Shown here: positions 11,366-19,883 of the stretch, one piece after another
Position numbering within the stretch: the first letter of the stretch is position 1
Layout of the letters: every line of letters begins with the position of its first letter
Origin: Oceanobacillus oncorhynchi
Lineage (GTDB): Bacteria > Bacillota > Bacilli > Bacillales > Amphibacillaceae
Assembly (NCBI RefSeq): GCF_000821065.1
Contig: NZ_CDGG01000001.1
Span: 1 to 64,000, forward strand
Reading direction: 5' to 3'
DNA: 64,000 nucleotides
The notes under the pieces: generated by a model
Seen by the model: only the letters and a program-made list of their open reading frames with translations
Told to the model about the DNA's origin: nothing
Database searches by the model: none
Position numbers and translations under genes: made by a program

Positions 11366-12307
11366 TTAAGGCAATAACAAAGAAATAATCCAAAAAAAGG
11401 AGGCTGCCAGAGAAATACTAAAGGATTCTTTCACAGGATATACTTTTTTTTGCTGTGTTTTTTTTCGATATTGGCTGCGCTTGTGCTGTACCTGTTTTAT
11501 CTTGCCCATTACATCTTTTTTCATTTCTGTTGCGGTAGAATACTTTCCTTTTAGTGCCTTCTTTAAAAATGGATGCAGGAGCTGCAGGTCGTTGGCCCGA
11601 TACAACTTTTTCTCAAGCAGCTTTTCAGAGGATTCCCCCGCTATCCGGTCAAAGCGTCTCGGATAATAGATATGGAGAAACACCATCGCAACCGCAAATA
11701 AATCATAGCTTGGCTCTGCCTTGCGCGTTCCAAGCCCCCAATAGCCGCGATCAAAAAACTCTGTATATTCTTTAATAGAACGCCCCATCCTTGTTGTGCC
11801 GCCTACATCAACCAGTCTGATTCTTGGCGGATTCGATTCCACAAGAATATTATCTGTTTTTAAATCGCCAAAGGTCCAGCCTGCCTGATGAAGCTGGTCT
11901 AAATCCTCTAACAGCTGAACCATCAATACGCCCAGCCACTTCTTGCCTCTCGCCTGAATAAACGCACCTAATGTCTGCCCCTCCATATACTCCATCACAT
12001 AAAAGGAATACACCCTGCCGCCTGGTGCTCTCCAATCATCGACATCCAATAAAGAAGGTCCAAGGCGATATCCTTGAACCTTTTTCAATGCTTTGAGCAC
12101 ATTGACTTCTACCGTTACAGCCGTATCCTGTTCGCTTATTTTCAAAGCAACCGGCCGTCCATGATGCATGCAGAGATACACAGCTCCAATTGCACCTTCG
12201 CCAATTTTTCTCACAACGGTATAGGATTTTTGATGCCACTTCCCTGTTATCTTTTGCTGAGAATTTAACCTAATAGCCGGTTTCTTCCATGTCGAATGGT
12301 TCTTCAT
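11366..12307 (-). CDS. yabT: YabT-like Hanks-type serine/threonine kinase
   Basis: A eukaryotic-like protein kinase. In B. subtilis YabT is a DNA-activated kinase made during sporulation. The 313 residues show the Gly-rich loop GEGAIGAVYL (about 36-45), the ATP lysine in VALKIS, the catalytic loop GDLKTDNIL and DVGGT in place of the usual DFG. The last about 18 residues (ISLAASFFWIISLLLP) form a C-terminal membrane anchor after a basic linker. Its 5' end overlaps the yabS 3' end by 38 bp. The catalytic HRD is reduced to FGD, as in the YabT group. Confidence 0.9.
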   Translation of the reverse strand: MKNHSTWKKPAIRLNSQQKITGKWHQKSYTVVRKIGEGAIGAVYLCMHHGRPVALKISEQDTAVTVEVNVLKALKKVQGYRLGPSLLDVDDWRAPGGRVYSFYVMEYMEGQTLGAFIQARGKKWLGVLMVQLLEDLDQLHQAGWTFGDLKTDNILVESNPPRIRLVDVGGTTRMGRSIKEYTEFFDRGYWGLGTRKAEPSYDLFAVAMVFLHIYYPRRFDRIAGESSEKLLEKKLYRANDLQLLHPFLKKALKGKYSTATEMKKDVMGKIKQVQHKRSQYRKKTQQKKVYPVKESFSISLAASFFWIISLLLP

Positions 12308-13007
12308 CCGAATTCCTCCGTAGCTGCTTTTTGCTAAATTGGTACATTGCTGCTCGTAATGCCGGCCCGGTCGGGGTGATTCCTCCGCTTGTTAATTTCG
12401 GAAAAACCTTGGAAATCCCATCCAGCCTCGGCGACCAATCAAGCACAAGCTCAATATCGTTCCGCCTGCCAGGAAACCGGTAAATACAAAAGCGGTTTTT
12501 TCCAACTCGTGCATTCAAGCTCATAGATAAGTCAAACAACGCTTCCTTGACTGTTTCTAATTTATCACGCATGCTCGCACTGCTGTCGACTAGCACCACC
12601 ACCTCTAAATCGCTGGTTTCTCCTAAGTCCTCTACCACTTCCATGATTTCACCGCGTTTTTCCGGATCCAGCTCTTCCATCGACTGGTCTTTTCCTAAAA
12701 TGCTGCGCAATTCTTTATTGACAAATCCCTGCAATGTTTGTGTCATTGCCTGTCTAGTTACCATTTGCACCGTTTGAGATAAACGTTCACTATAGACAAT
12801 TTGACTGACTCCGCCGCCAGATACAGCGATATCCTCCACTTCCTGAAGACCCTCTGGCTGTTCCGTCTGATCATCGTCTAATATACCAATGACATTCACT
12901 GTGATTCCCTGTTGGTTTGCTAAACCGGCTACCGTTGCAGGGCTTTCGCCTTTATTGGAGCAGCCATCGGTTAATAGTAAAATTTGTTTTAATGTTCCTG
13001 CGTTCAT
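12270..13007 (-). CDS. yabS: YabS-like von Willebrand factor A protein
   Basis: 245 residues, the same size as B. subtilis YabS, of unknown biochemical role and transcribed with sporulation genes between spoIIE and yabT. Two VWA-type segments are visible: an N-terminal one beginning with QILLLTDGCSNKGE, and a second with a complete MIDAS metal site (VVLVDSSASM, then TPTGPALR). It is probably a metal-dependent protein-binding module that works with the neighbouring YabT kinase; the partnership is inferred from the conserved pair and the 38-bp gene overlap. Confidence 0.88.
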   Translation of the reverse strand: MNAGTLKQILLLTDGCSNKGESPATVAGLANQQGITVNVIGILDDDQTEQPEGLQEVEDIAVSGGGVSQIVYSERLSQTVQMVTRQAMTQTLQGFVNKELRSILGKDQSMEELDPEKRGEIMEVVEDLGETSDLEVVVLVDSSASMRDKLETVKEALFDLSMSLNARVGKNRFCIYRFPGRRNDIELVLDWSPRLDGISKVFPKLTSGGITPTGPALRAAMYQFSKKQLRRNSDEEPFDMEETGY

Positions 13008-13117
13008 TTCATGTATACCTCCTCATCTTCCATTACCATCATCACCAAATAATGCTTTCTGTATACGTATATTTGGCAGATTGGCTTGAGAGAAAGAAGC
13101 ATACAGCTGAGCGTGCT

Positions 13118-15580
13118 CTACATCGAGAGCAGCTTCTCTTGCCGGACTGGAACATTAGCCCATTTCGGTGTATTTTTCTTTACTTTAGCAACCAATACGG
13201 TCATGTCATCATGAATATCCCCCGATCTGGTTCGAATCACCTCTTCTAATAATAAATCAGCAATTTCCTGCGGATCCTCCGTATCCATCTCTTTGATTTT
13301 CCGTTTAATCCAAATATCAATGTTTTCCACGTCTTTCGGGCCGTCAAAAATGCCGTCACTCATCATGATTAATAAATCATTCGGCTTTAGCTGCTCACTG
13401 ACAATATCTACATCAAATTCCTGAATAATCCCCATCGGCAAATTGCTGGCCTCAATTTTTATCATGGAATTCCCTCTGCGGACAAAGCTTGGAGTCGAAC
13501 CAATTTTTAAAAATTCAGCAGATGCATTATGCAGATCCACCACTGCTAAATCAAGCGTTGCAAACATCTCATCCGTAGTACGCAAAGCAAGAATCGAATT
13601 AATTGTTTTGATTGCTACCTTTTCCCGTATCCCAGTCTGCAAAATTTGCTGCAGTAAACGTAATGTCTCTGTACTTTCTTCCTTTGCACGCTTTCCATTC
13701 CCCATCCCATCGCTGATAGCCATTGCAAATTTCCCTGCGCCCAGCTCAATGGTCGTAAAGCTGTCACCAGATACAAGCCCCCCTCCTTTTGCTGCATTGG
13801 CCGCCCCTGTCTCCACCTCAAAATCCCTTGCTGATCCAAAGACGAAGTGGCTGTATCCATAAGGGAAAGAAGAAATGTCCTCATTCCTTACCACAATCAT
13901 CTCATCGAGCAGCTCCGAAAGAACCGGAGCAATTAATTTTTCCCCTTCCCCATGATATTCGTAGAAACTTGTCGTTAGTTCAATATCTACATTTCCCTTC
14001 TCTAAGTGATAAATATCTAAACGGACTAATTCGATTCCCATCTGTTTCAAAGCTTGAATAATTTGCGATTCCTGCAGTTCATGATGCTGCCGTTCCTTTA
14101 ATATTTCTTTAGCAAAATCATTCATTACATCAGAAACGCCCTGAAGCTGGTCAGAAACTAAGCGCTTACTTTCTGTCACCTGCTGTCTCAGCTGTTGGTT
14201 CGCCTCATAGAAGCTCATTTCTGACTGCATTGCCTCCTTGACCTGGCGCGATCGCACACAATGATTCTCAAATTCCTTCACGACATTTCGGTGGGGCTCC
14301 TGCCCGGCGGTAATATTCTGCTTCATCGTCTCCATCAGCGAATAGGTTTTATCAAATTCCTTCTGCCAGCATTTATTCTTTAAAAAGCAGTCCTGACATG
14401 TTTTTTCCGTTACCTGGCTTAAAAAGTAATCGGTATCTCGCTTCTCGTCCCTTTTTTCATCACTTAATGTCCTGTCTGTCACGGCAAAGCTTTTGGATAA
14501 CGCCTGAAAGACATCGGAAAATTGTTCCACGCGTTTGGCAGTAACATTTCGGACCTTTTGCGAGTACTGCTCCTGTTCATTTGTATATGCTTCTGTTCCC
14601 GGAATATAACGGGCAATTTGCTCCAGCCAGGATGCCGGTGTCATCAAAAATAGCAGCACAGCCATAAGTGATTCCGTTAACGACGGCAATAAAGCAACAC
14701 TCTCCCCATAAACACCGATGAGTCCTGTCCCAATCAAAAGCCCCACCGCTGTTCCCGGTTTCCTTCCTTCCTTCAGCAGTCCTCCAAGCACACCTGAAAA
14801 TGCAAGCAGACTCATTTGATAGAGGTTAACCACATTGGCTAATGACAAGATCATTCCTGCCACCACGCCCACCGTAGAACCAATAGCAGCACCTCCAATA
14901 AAGGCAAACACCAAAACAAAATACCTTGAAAAAACATGCTCTAAGGATGCGCCGTACACCTCCCAGCCGATAAACCCTGTTAATACCGAGGCAATCAGAA
15001 TAATCAAGCAGACAATTTCTTCACTTTTTAAGGTGGGTTTATATCGTTTTGGTGATAATAACGGAATACTTTGCATAAATATAAGTACAAGGATTGCCCC
15101 AAGGACTCCTTCAACGGCCAGCATCATCCATTCAAAGGATGATATGGTGCCCTGGAGAGAATATAAAAACATTCTCGGCAGACTGGTTGCAAAAAAGACA
15201 GTAATGGGCAGCATCCACTGTTGATGCTTTAAAGATTTTGTTGCTGCCGAGATAAAGATAAATAAAATAAAAGCAATAAAAATATAAGCTACATGCTGCA
15301 TCGAGTAAGTCAGCGCCCCTAATATAACAGCTATCATCGACCGGAAGGATTTTTCCCGATGGACAAGCCACATGCTCGCAATGAAGGCCACAGCAAATGG
15401 AGATACTGTCTGCAGGATGACAGCTCGTCCTAATAAAAAGCCTGTAATATAGAATAACCAGCCCTGTGCAATCAATATATGGTTGACCTTCGCAGTAATC
15501 TGTTCTCTCCATTTTCTCTTTTTACTTGCTTTCTCGATTGTAATGCTTCCCGATTCCACCCTTGGAATTGAACCTATCAT
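13118..15580 (-). CDS. spoIIE: Stage II sporulation protein E (PP2C phosphatase)
   Basis: A membrane serine phosphatase at the asymmetric septum. It dephosphorylates SpoIIAA, which releases sigma-F in the forespore, and it also contacts FtsZ. It is about 820 residues, the family size. About ten hydrophobic helices fill residues 40-330, followed by a central regulatory region with a Cys cluster (CQDCFLKNKCW) and a C-terminal PP2C domain with AISDGMGNGKRA and IMMSDGIFDG metal motifs. The frame reaches an ATG at 15595, but the ATG at 15580 (MIGSIPRVESG) is 8 nt after GGGAG and is preferred. Confidence 0.97.
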   Translation of the reverse strand: MIGSIPRVESGSITIEKASKKRKWREQITAKVNHILIAQGWLFYITGFLLGRAVILQTVSPFAVAFIASMWLVHREKSFRSMIAVILGALTYSMQHVAYIFIAFILFIFISAATKSLKHQQWMLPITVFFATSLPRMFLYSLQGTISSFEWMMLAVEGVLGAILVLIFMQSIPLLSPKRYKPTLKSEEIVCLIILIASVLTGFIGWEVYGASLEHVFSRYFVLVFAFIGGAAIGSTVGVVAGMILSLANVVNLYQMSLLAFSGVLGGLLKEGRKPGTAVGLLIGTGLIGVYGESVALLPSLTESLMAVLLFLMTPASWLEQIARYIPGTEAYTNEQEQYSQKVRNVTAKRVEQFSDVFQALSKSFAVTDRTLSDEKRDEKRDTDYFLSQVTEKTCQDCFLKNKCWQKEFDKTYSLMETMKQNITAGQEPHRNVVKEFENHCVRSRQVKEAMQSEMSFYEANQQLRQQVTESKRLVSDQLQGVSDVMNDFAKEILKERQHHELQESQIIQALKQMGIELVRLDIYHLEKGNVDIELTTSFYEYHGEGEKLIAPVLSELLDEMIVVRNEDISSFPYGYSHFVFGSARDFEVETGAANAAKGGGLVSGDSFTTIELGAGKFAMAISDGMGNGKRAKEESTETLRLLQQILQTGIREKVAIKTINSILALRTTDEMFATLDLAVVDLHNASAEFLKIGSTPSFVRRGNSMIKIEASNLPMGIIQEFDVDIVSEQLKPNDLLIMMSDGIFDGPKDVENIDIWIKRKIKEMDTEDPQEIADLLLEEVIRTRSGDIHDDMTVLVAKVKKNTPKWANVPVRQEKLLSM

Positions 15581-15610
15581 TTTATCCACTCCCATCTTTC
15601 CAACTAGTAA

Positions 15611-15671
15611 AACATAGGTTGCTTTCTTTTTTTGTCAAAAAAACATGGCAGTTTATAAAAATCGTTCGACG
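15611..15671 (-). promoter_or_regulatory. spoIIE promoter with Spo0A-box-like sites
   Basis: TTGACA (15633-15638), a 16-bp spacer and TATGTT (15611-15616) face spoIIE. CGTCGAA (15665-15671) matches the Spo0A box TGTCGAA at 6 of 7 positions, and the -35 overlaps TGTCAAA on the other strand, also 6 of 7. In B. subtilis spoIIE is activated by Spo0A-P from a sigma-A promoter. Binding here is inferred. Confidence 0.55.
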
Positions 15672-15985
15672 TAATCTTGGGAAGTTACCATCGTTTTACA
15701 AAAAGGGTGTACCTTAGGATATTCATCCAGTTTCATTAAAAAAGCAGAGGGTACGTTGCTTTGCAAATCATATACGGGATTTTACTTCATTTTAAACCTC
15801 CGCATTTTTTTAAACATCGCTACATCATTTGTAGAAAAAGTGAGGGGAAATGCGGTTCTTTTTTATAACCTCGACAAGATAACCGAACTTTTCGAAATTA
15901 AGGAAGTAAACGCGGATTTTTTAGTTCGCAGGAATCATATCCGGAAGAATTTTAAAATAAGCTTCAAAAAATTATAGAGAAACTA
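15672..15985. other. Spacer between spoIIE and the tRNA gene
   Basis: No supported gene. A 73-codon plus-strand frame (15756-15977) has no good ribosome site and no recognisable family. The stretch is AT-rich and has no clear hairpin or repeat. Confidence 0.55.
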
Positions 15986-16014
15986 TTGACAGTTTATGCT
16001 GTCTGTTGTATGAT
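15986..16014 (+). promoter_or_regulatory. Promoter of the tRNA gene
   Basis: Consensus TTGACA (15986-15991), 17 bp, TATGAT (16009-16014), about 20 bp ahead of the tRNA 5' end. Confidence 0.8.
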
Positions 16015-16034
16015 TTTTCTTGTTGATTTCACTT

Positions 16035-16108
16035 GGCGGCGTAGCTCAGCTGGCGAGAGCGTACGGTTCATACCCGTGAGGTCGTGGGTTCGATCCCCTC
16101 CGCCGCTA
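16035..16108 (+). tRNA. tRNA with CAT anticodon (elongator Met, or Ile2 if lysidine-modified)
   Basis: The cloverleaf closes well: acceptor GGCGGCG/CGCCGCT, D-stem GCTC/GAGC, anticodon stem TACGG/CCGTG with loop TTCATAC (CAT at 16069-16071), variable loop AGGTC and T-loop TTCGATC. No CCA is encoded. The T-stem GTGGG/CCCTC has a T-T mismatch at position 50:64, where G-U is usual. B. subtilis has a tRNA-Met at the same place between spoIIE and the S1-domain gene. I call it Met by synteny. Initiator features (three G-C pairs in the anticodon stem) are not present. Confidence 0.93.
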
Positions 16109-16119
16109 TCCTAAATAAT

Positions 16120-16159
16120 AAAAAAACTCATTTCTTTAAATAAAGAGATGAGTTTTTTT
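16120..16159 (+). terminator. Bidirectional terminator after the tRNA gene
   Basis: A stem of 14 or more pairs (AAACTCATTTCTTT with AAAGAGATGAGTTT, loop AAAT) is flanked by A- and T-runs on both sides. Confidence 0.9.
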
Positions 16160-16227
16160 GTGTAAACGAAATAAATTGATTTCATCATTCCATATGTTGA
16201 CAGGAGGAGAAATCCTCGCTACATGTT

Positions 16228-16261
16228 AAAAAAAAGCAGGAACCAGCGTCCCTGCTTTTTT
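16228..16261 (-). terminator. Terminator of the S1-domain gene
   Basis: AAAAAGCAGG/CCTGCTTTTT, 10 perfect pairs, followed by Us on the minus strand. It can work in both directions. Confidence 0.88.
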
Positions 16262-16297
16262 ATTTATCCATAGAGCATTATTAATAGACAGCAACTA

Positions 16298-16696
16298 CTA
16301 TCCTCTTCTGGCACCCCGTCCTCCGCGCTTGGATTCTGTGTGCTTCTTCAAAGAGGCTAAACGATCCTCGGAATCCTTCAGGAAACGATTCATTTTGGAC
16401 TCGAAGTTCTCTGTGCGTTCTTTTTGACTCTTTTGACTTTTTGGACGTGCTTGTTGCGGGCGATCTTTCGCCTTTCTGATGGACAGGCCGATTTTGCCAT
16501 CCTTTTCGACATTAATGACTTTAACTGTTACTTCGTCTCCAACTGTTAAATGCTCATTAATATCTTTAACATAGTTGTCAGCAACCTCACTAATATGAAC
16601 GAGACCTGTTTTACCCTCTTCTAACTCCACAAAAGCTCCAAAATTAGTGATTCCGGTTACCTTTCCTTGCAGCTTGCTGCCTACTTCAATTGACAT
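16298..16696 (-). CDS. yabR: S1-domain RNA-binding protein, YabR/general stress protein 13 family
   Basis: 132 residues. The first about 70 residues are one S1 OB-fold (GSKLQGKVTGITNFGAFVEL, then GLVHISEVA and VKVINVEKDGKIGLSIR). The rest is a basic Lys/Arg/Gln tail ending in RGGRGARRG, suited to RNA contact. Family members associate with ribosomes or RNA; the exact role is unknown. It is the distal gene of the yabM-to-yabR run. Confidence 0.9.
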   Translation of the reverse strand: MSIEVGSKLQGKVTGITNFGAFVELEEGKTGLVHISEVADNYVKDINEHLTVGDEVTVKVINVEKDGKIGLSIRKAKDRPQQARPKSQKSQKERTENFESKMNRFLKDSEDRLASLKKHTESKRGGRGARRG

Positions 16697-16766
16697 AAAA
16701 GAAATGCTCCTCCTTAAAAGATTAAATGTTCTTCAATATATAGTATATTAATCAAAATAAAAAGTG

Positions 16767-17147
16767 TCAATATGACGGGTCTTCATCCGGTAATTTAAAT
16801 ATAAGTTCTCCTTCATTTGAGAAGAAATAATTAGTTCTGGCAATCTCAAGAACATATTCTTCATCCTGCAGGAGTTCGATTTCATGATTTAAATCTGATT
16901 CTTGCTGCTCTAAATCTGCAAGCTGCTGTTCTAACTGTTCGTATTCTTCCATTTTGTCTGCCTTTGTTGCCCGCTGATTAAAATGATAGATGGACATACT
17001 TCCTACGATAACCGCTACAACTAATGCATACAGTACCAACCGTCTGGTAAGACGCTGTTTTTTTCTATTCTGCCGCTCTATGTACGCATCGTACTGGTGC
17101 ACGGATTTAGATTGAAGCTTTGTTACTTTCTTCTTTCTTTCCTCCAC
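16767..17147 (-). CDS. divIC: Septum formation initiator DivIC
   Basis: A bitopic divisome protein that partners FtsL and DivIB. It has 126 residues: a basic cytoplasmic N-terminus (RQNRKKQRLTRR), a single membrane helix at about residues 36-56, a coiled coil rich in Glu/Gln/Leu (LEQQLADLEQQESDLNHEI) and the conserved ARTNYFFSNEGELIF end typical of the DivIC/FtsB family. It is placed after yabQ as in B. subtilis. Confidence 0.95.
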   Translation of the reverse strand: MEERKKKVTKLQSKSVHQYDAYIERQNRKKQRLTRRLVLYALVVAVIVGSMSIYHFNQRATKADKMEEYEQLEQQLADLEQQESDLNHEIELLQDEEYVLEIARTNYFFSNEGELIFKLPDEDPSY

Positions 17148-17202
17148 AGCTTTACCTCCTTCGATAAGACTGAATCCATTTTGGGATGCTTAAAAAACCC
17201 AC

Positions 17203-17793
17203 TTAATCATATTTTTTAAACACGTATTTATAAACTATATTCTTCATTTTACTATAAAATCCTGCTATTTGCAGAAAGAAATTTTGAATAGATTGTGGAC
17301 AAAGGCGAAAAAGCCCTTTCCCTATCCACCGGAAAGGAGTAAATAAAAATAGACACAGCCATGTTATTATTTTGAAAACTCCCATCAGAATTGCCTTTAT
17401 CATACGATAGAACGTCAAGAATATCCACTGCAAAGGAGAAATAAGCAAGAAATTTATTATTTTTTCTATCCCCCGATAAATTGCTTTAAAAACACGAATC
17501 ATATGCTCTAATAATTTTTTATACAGCTGCTTCGCCAAGGCCTGGTAAATAGAAAAACCAAAGAGACACGCTAACACAATATAAATCCTGAGCTCTCCTT
17601 GGTTGACACGATATAATATATAAAATAAAATGCCGGCCTGGGTCATCCAAAATAATATTTCTAAAAAATAAGTTAAAAATAATCGTCCCTTCCAATAAAT
17701 CGTGAAGCGCCGGAAGGTTTCCTGGACAACACCTAGATAAAACCCACTTATAATCATCGTGATAAGTGTTAAAAATTGCGTAGATAACGTCAT
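17203..17793 (-). CDS. yabQ: Spore cortex biosynthesis protein YabQ
   Basis: 196 residues, an integral membrane protein with about five hydrophobic segments, starting TQFLTLITMIISGFYLGVV. YabQ localises to the forespore membrane and is needed for cortex formation in B. subtilis. It overlaps the yabP stop by 4 bp, so the pair is coupled. The C-terminal part is basic and more variable. Confidence 0.92.
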   Translation of the reverse strand: MTLSTQFLTLITMIISGFYLGVVQETFRRFTIYWKGRLFLTYFLEILFWMTQAGILFYILYRVNQGELRIYIVLACLFGFSIYQALAKQLYKKLLEHMIRVFKAIYRGIEKIINFLLISPLQWIFLTFYRMIKAILMGVFKIITWLCLFLFTPFRWIGKGLFRLCPQSIQNFFLQIAGFYSKMKNIVYKYVFKKYD

Positions 17794-18092
17794 CGGAATA
17801 TCTTGCTAAAGAACCCTTTAGCTTTCTCCTGCTGCTGATCATCTACATAGGAAAGCTCGTATATTTTTCCTTTAATGGTGACAATACCTTCTGTCACATC
17901 TAAATTCTTCAATTGCAGATTCTGTCCGCGGATAATCAAGTATCCCATCACCGTTTCTAAAAGGAATGCTTCATTATCAAAGCTGTCCACTTCTTTGACG
18001 CCCGTAATTTCAAGGTTTTTTCGTTTGTCTATTTTTACGGTATGCTCTAGTTCAACATGATTTCTTACATCTTTATTCTCATAATAATTCAT
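17790..18092 (-). CDS. yabP: Sporulation protein YabP
   Basis: 100 residues, beta-rich, with the family core HTVKIDKRKNLEITGVKEVD and FLLETVMGYLIIRG. YabP is made in the mother cell under sigma-E control in B. subtilis; with YabQ it affects spore formation. The 4-bp overlap with yabQ and position after the S4-domain gene match the standard cluster. Confidence 0.94.
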   Translation of the reverse strand: MNYYENKDVRNHVELEHTVKIDKRKNLEITGVKEVDSFDNEAFLLETVMGYLIIRGQNLQLKNLDVTEGIVTIKGKIYELSYVDDQQQEKAKGFFSKIFR

Positions 18093-18153
18093 ATAAAAAC
18101 CCTCCCTATCGTTAATAATTTATGATGGGAGGGACAAGTATAGAACTATATTT

Positions 18154-18414
18154 TTACTGCTCTATTTTTTCTTCTTTCACAATGGTGTAAAGGGTATCTG
18201 CTTCATCTTTACGGACATTTTCCCGCAGTGAATTTACTTTTACCGTAACCAATTTCTGGCCAAATCGAATAACAAGCTCATCCCCTTCAGAAAGGACGGA
18301 AGAAGCCTTCGCTGCGTTTCCATTTACAGTGATTCTTCCTTGGTCTGCTACTTCTTTAGCTAATGTACGGCGTTTAATGATTCGGGATATTTTTAAAAAT
18401 TTATCTAATCTCAT
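18154..18414 (-). CDS. rqcP: S4-domain protein RqcP (ribosome quality control)
   Basis: 86 residues, essentially one S4 RNA-binding domain (MRLDKFLKISRIIKRRTLAK, then GRITVNGNAAKASSVLSEGD). RqcP (YabO) helps RqcH add C-terminal Ala tails to stalled nascent chains on 50S subunits. An upstream in-frame start exists, but the ATG at 18414 follows GAGGAG by 7 nt and overlaps the yabN stop by 4 bp, so it is preferred. Confidence 0.94.
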   Translation of the reverse strand: MRLDKFLKISRIIKRRTLAKEVADQGRITVNGNAAKASSVLSEGDELVIRFGQKLVTVKVNSLRENVRKDEADTLYTIVKEEKIEQ

Positions 18415-19883
18415 CTTTCTTCTCCTCTCATCGCTTGATTTTTCTTCGCTTCTTCCCAATAAGCATCCATTTCCTGCAGAGAAGCTGTTTCAGGACTCTG
18501 CCTCTTTTCTTCAAGCTTGTTTTCTATATATTGAAATCGGCTGATAAATTTCCGGTTGGCACGCTCCAGCGCAACCTCAGGATTGACTTTATAGTATCTG
18601 GAAATATTCGCTAAGACAAATAATACATCTCCCAGCTCCTCTTCCACATCCGTCAAATCTTTATCCTGAACAGCTTCGATAACTTCATCGATCTCTTCCT
18701 TCAAATTCTCCCATACTTCGTCTACATGACTCCATTCAAAGCCGACTTTCCCTGCTTTGGACACAAGCTTATATGCTTTAGCTAAAGCAGGAAGATGTAC
18801 GGGAATACCGTCCAGCACGGATTCCCTCTCTTTTCCTTTTTCCTGTTTTTTGAGCTCTTCCCAGTTCTCTAACACTGTTTCCTCAGTATCTGCTGTTGCT
18901 CCCCCAAAAACATGCGGATGGCGGTAAATCATTTTATCCGAAATCGACTGAATTACATCATCTATCGTAAAATAACCATTGTCCTCGCCAATTTGACTAT
19001 GCAATAAAATATGCATCAACAAATCACCAAGCTCCTCGACAATATGGTCATCATCTTCTTCATCAATCGCTTCAATCAGCTCATAGACCTCTTCAATCGT
19101 ATGATGACGCAAGGATTCATGCGTTTGCTTCTTATCCCACGGGCAGCCATCAGGTCCGCGCAAAATCGCCATCACTTCACGTAAGAACGGGAAGGTATGG
19201 TGCAGATATCCTTTTGGAACCGGAGGGATATATAGCGTAGTCAAATTGCTGATTTCCATCCGGTGATCCAATTCCTCTAAACGAACTTTTTCAATTTTTT
19301 CCGCCCTGCTGCCAGCCGCTTCCACAATATAAACCTCATAAGCAGGCGGCAAATCCTCCAATAAAGTCAGCTTGACCTCGGAGGCAATGAACATGTCATA
19401 TACCTGACAAACAAATAAATGATTACCGAAATGAAGCTGATCACGTCTGAAATCTGTTCCGTCTACAAATTGAAATCCTTCAATAGGATCAATTTGCATG
19501 GCAGTAAATAAGTCATCTAAATAGCTTTGCCCGCCTGCAATCAATACCTCGACCTCGTTCTGCTCCAATAGAAGCTGAACGGTTTTCTCTGCCAGCATAG
19601 GATGGCCGGGAACAGCGTAGATAACGGTGTCCTCACTTGTTTTAGCAGCTTCTACAAGCTGTGCTGTAATACGGGCATATACCGTATCAAACTGCTCTTC
19701 TTCTTCATAAAGCGTATCAAAAGAAGTAAAAGAGACTCTCTCTGCTTCCAGCACTTTGATAACGGGATGATCATTAGTTCTTGCATAAATCGTTTGCTGT
19801 GCTTGCGTTAATTTTCTATATATACCGAGCGGGAGCTGCTCTATATCTCCTGCGCCCAATCCAATAACCTCTATTTGCTTCAA
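18411..19883 (-). CDS. yabN: YabN: tetrapyrrole methylase-like and MazG pyrophosphatase fusion
   Basis: 490 residues in two domains. The N-terminal about 220 residues resemble a SAM-dependent tetrapyrrole methylase (IEVIGLGAGDIEQLPLG, VIYAVPGHPM). The C-terminal part is a MazG nucleotide pyrophosphatase, with CPWDKKQTHESLRHHTIEE and metal-binding EELGDLLMHILLH and a second EELGDVLFVLANI repeat. It probably removes aberrant NTPs. It has a 4-bp overlap with the flippase gene upstream and with rqcP downstream. Confidence 0.94.
   Translation of the reverse strand: MKQIEVIGLGAGDIEQLPLGIYRKLTQAQQTIYARTNDHPVIKVLEAERVSFTSFDTLYEEEEQFDTVYARITAQLVEAAKTSEDTVIYAVPGHPMLAEKTVQLLLEQNEVEVLIAGGQSYLDDLFTAMQIDPIEGFQFVDGTDFRRDQLHFGNHLFVCQVYDMFIASEVKLTLLEDLPPAYEVYIVEAAGSRAEKIEKVRLEELDHRMEISNLTTLYIPPVPKGYLHHTFPFLREVMAILRGPDGCPWDKKQTHESLRHHTIEEVYELIEAIDEEDDDHIVEELGDLLMHILLHSQIGEDNGYFTIDDVIQSISDKMIYRHPHVFGGATADTEETVLENWEELKKQEKGKERESVLDGIPVHLPALAKAYKLVSKAGKVGFEWSHVDEVWENLKEEIDEVIEAVQDKDLTDVEEELGDVLFVLANISRYYKVNPEVALERANRKFISRFQYIENKLEEKRQSPETASLQEMDAYWEEAKKNQAMRGEER

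Noticed and set aside
14835-15224. 129-codon frame antisense to spoIIE
   Set aside because: Shadow of the spoIIE membrane region; no ribosome site or family match.
15756-15977. 73-codon plus-strand frame between spoIIE and the tRNA
   Set aside because: Weak ribosome site, no recognisable family, AT-rich composition and no conserved gene known at this place.
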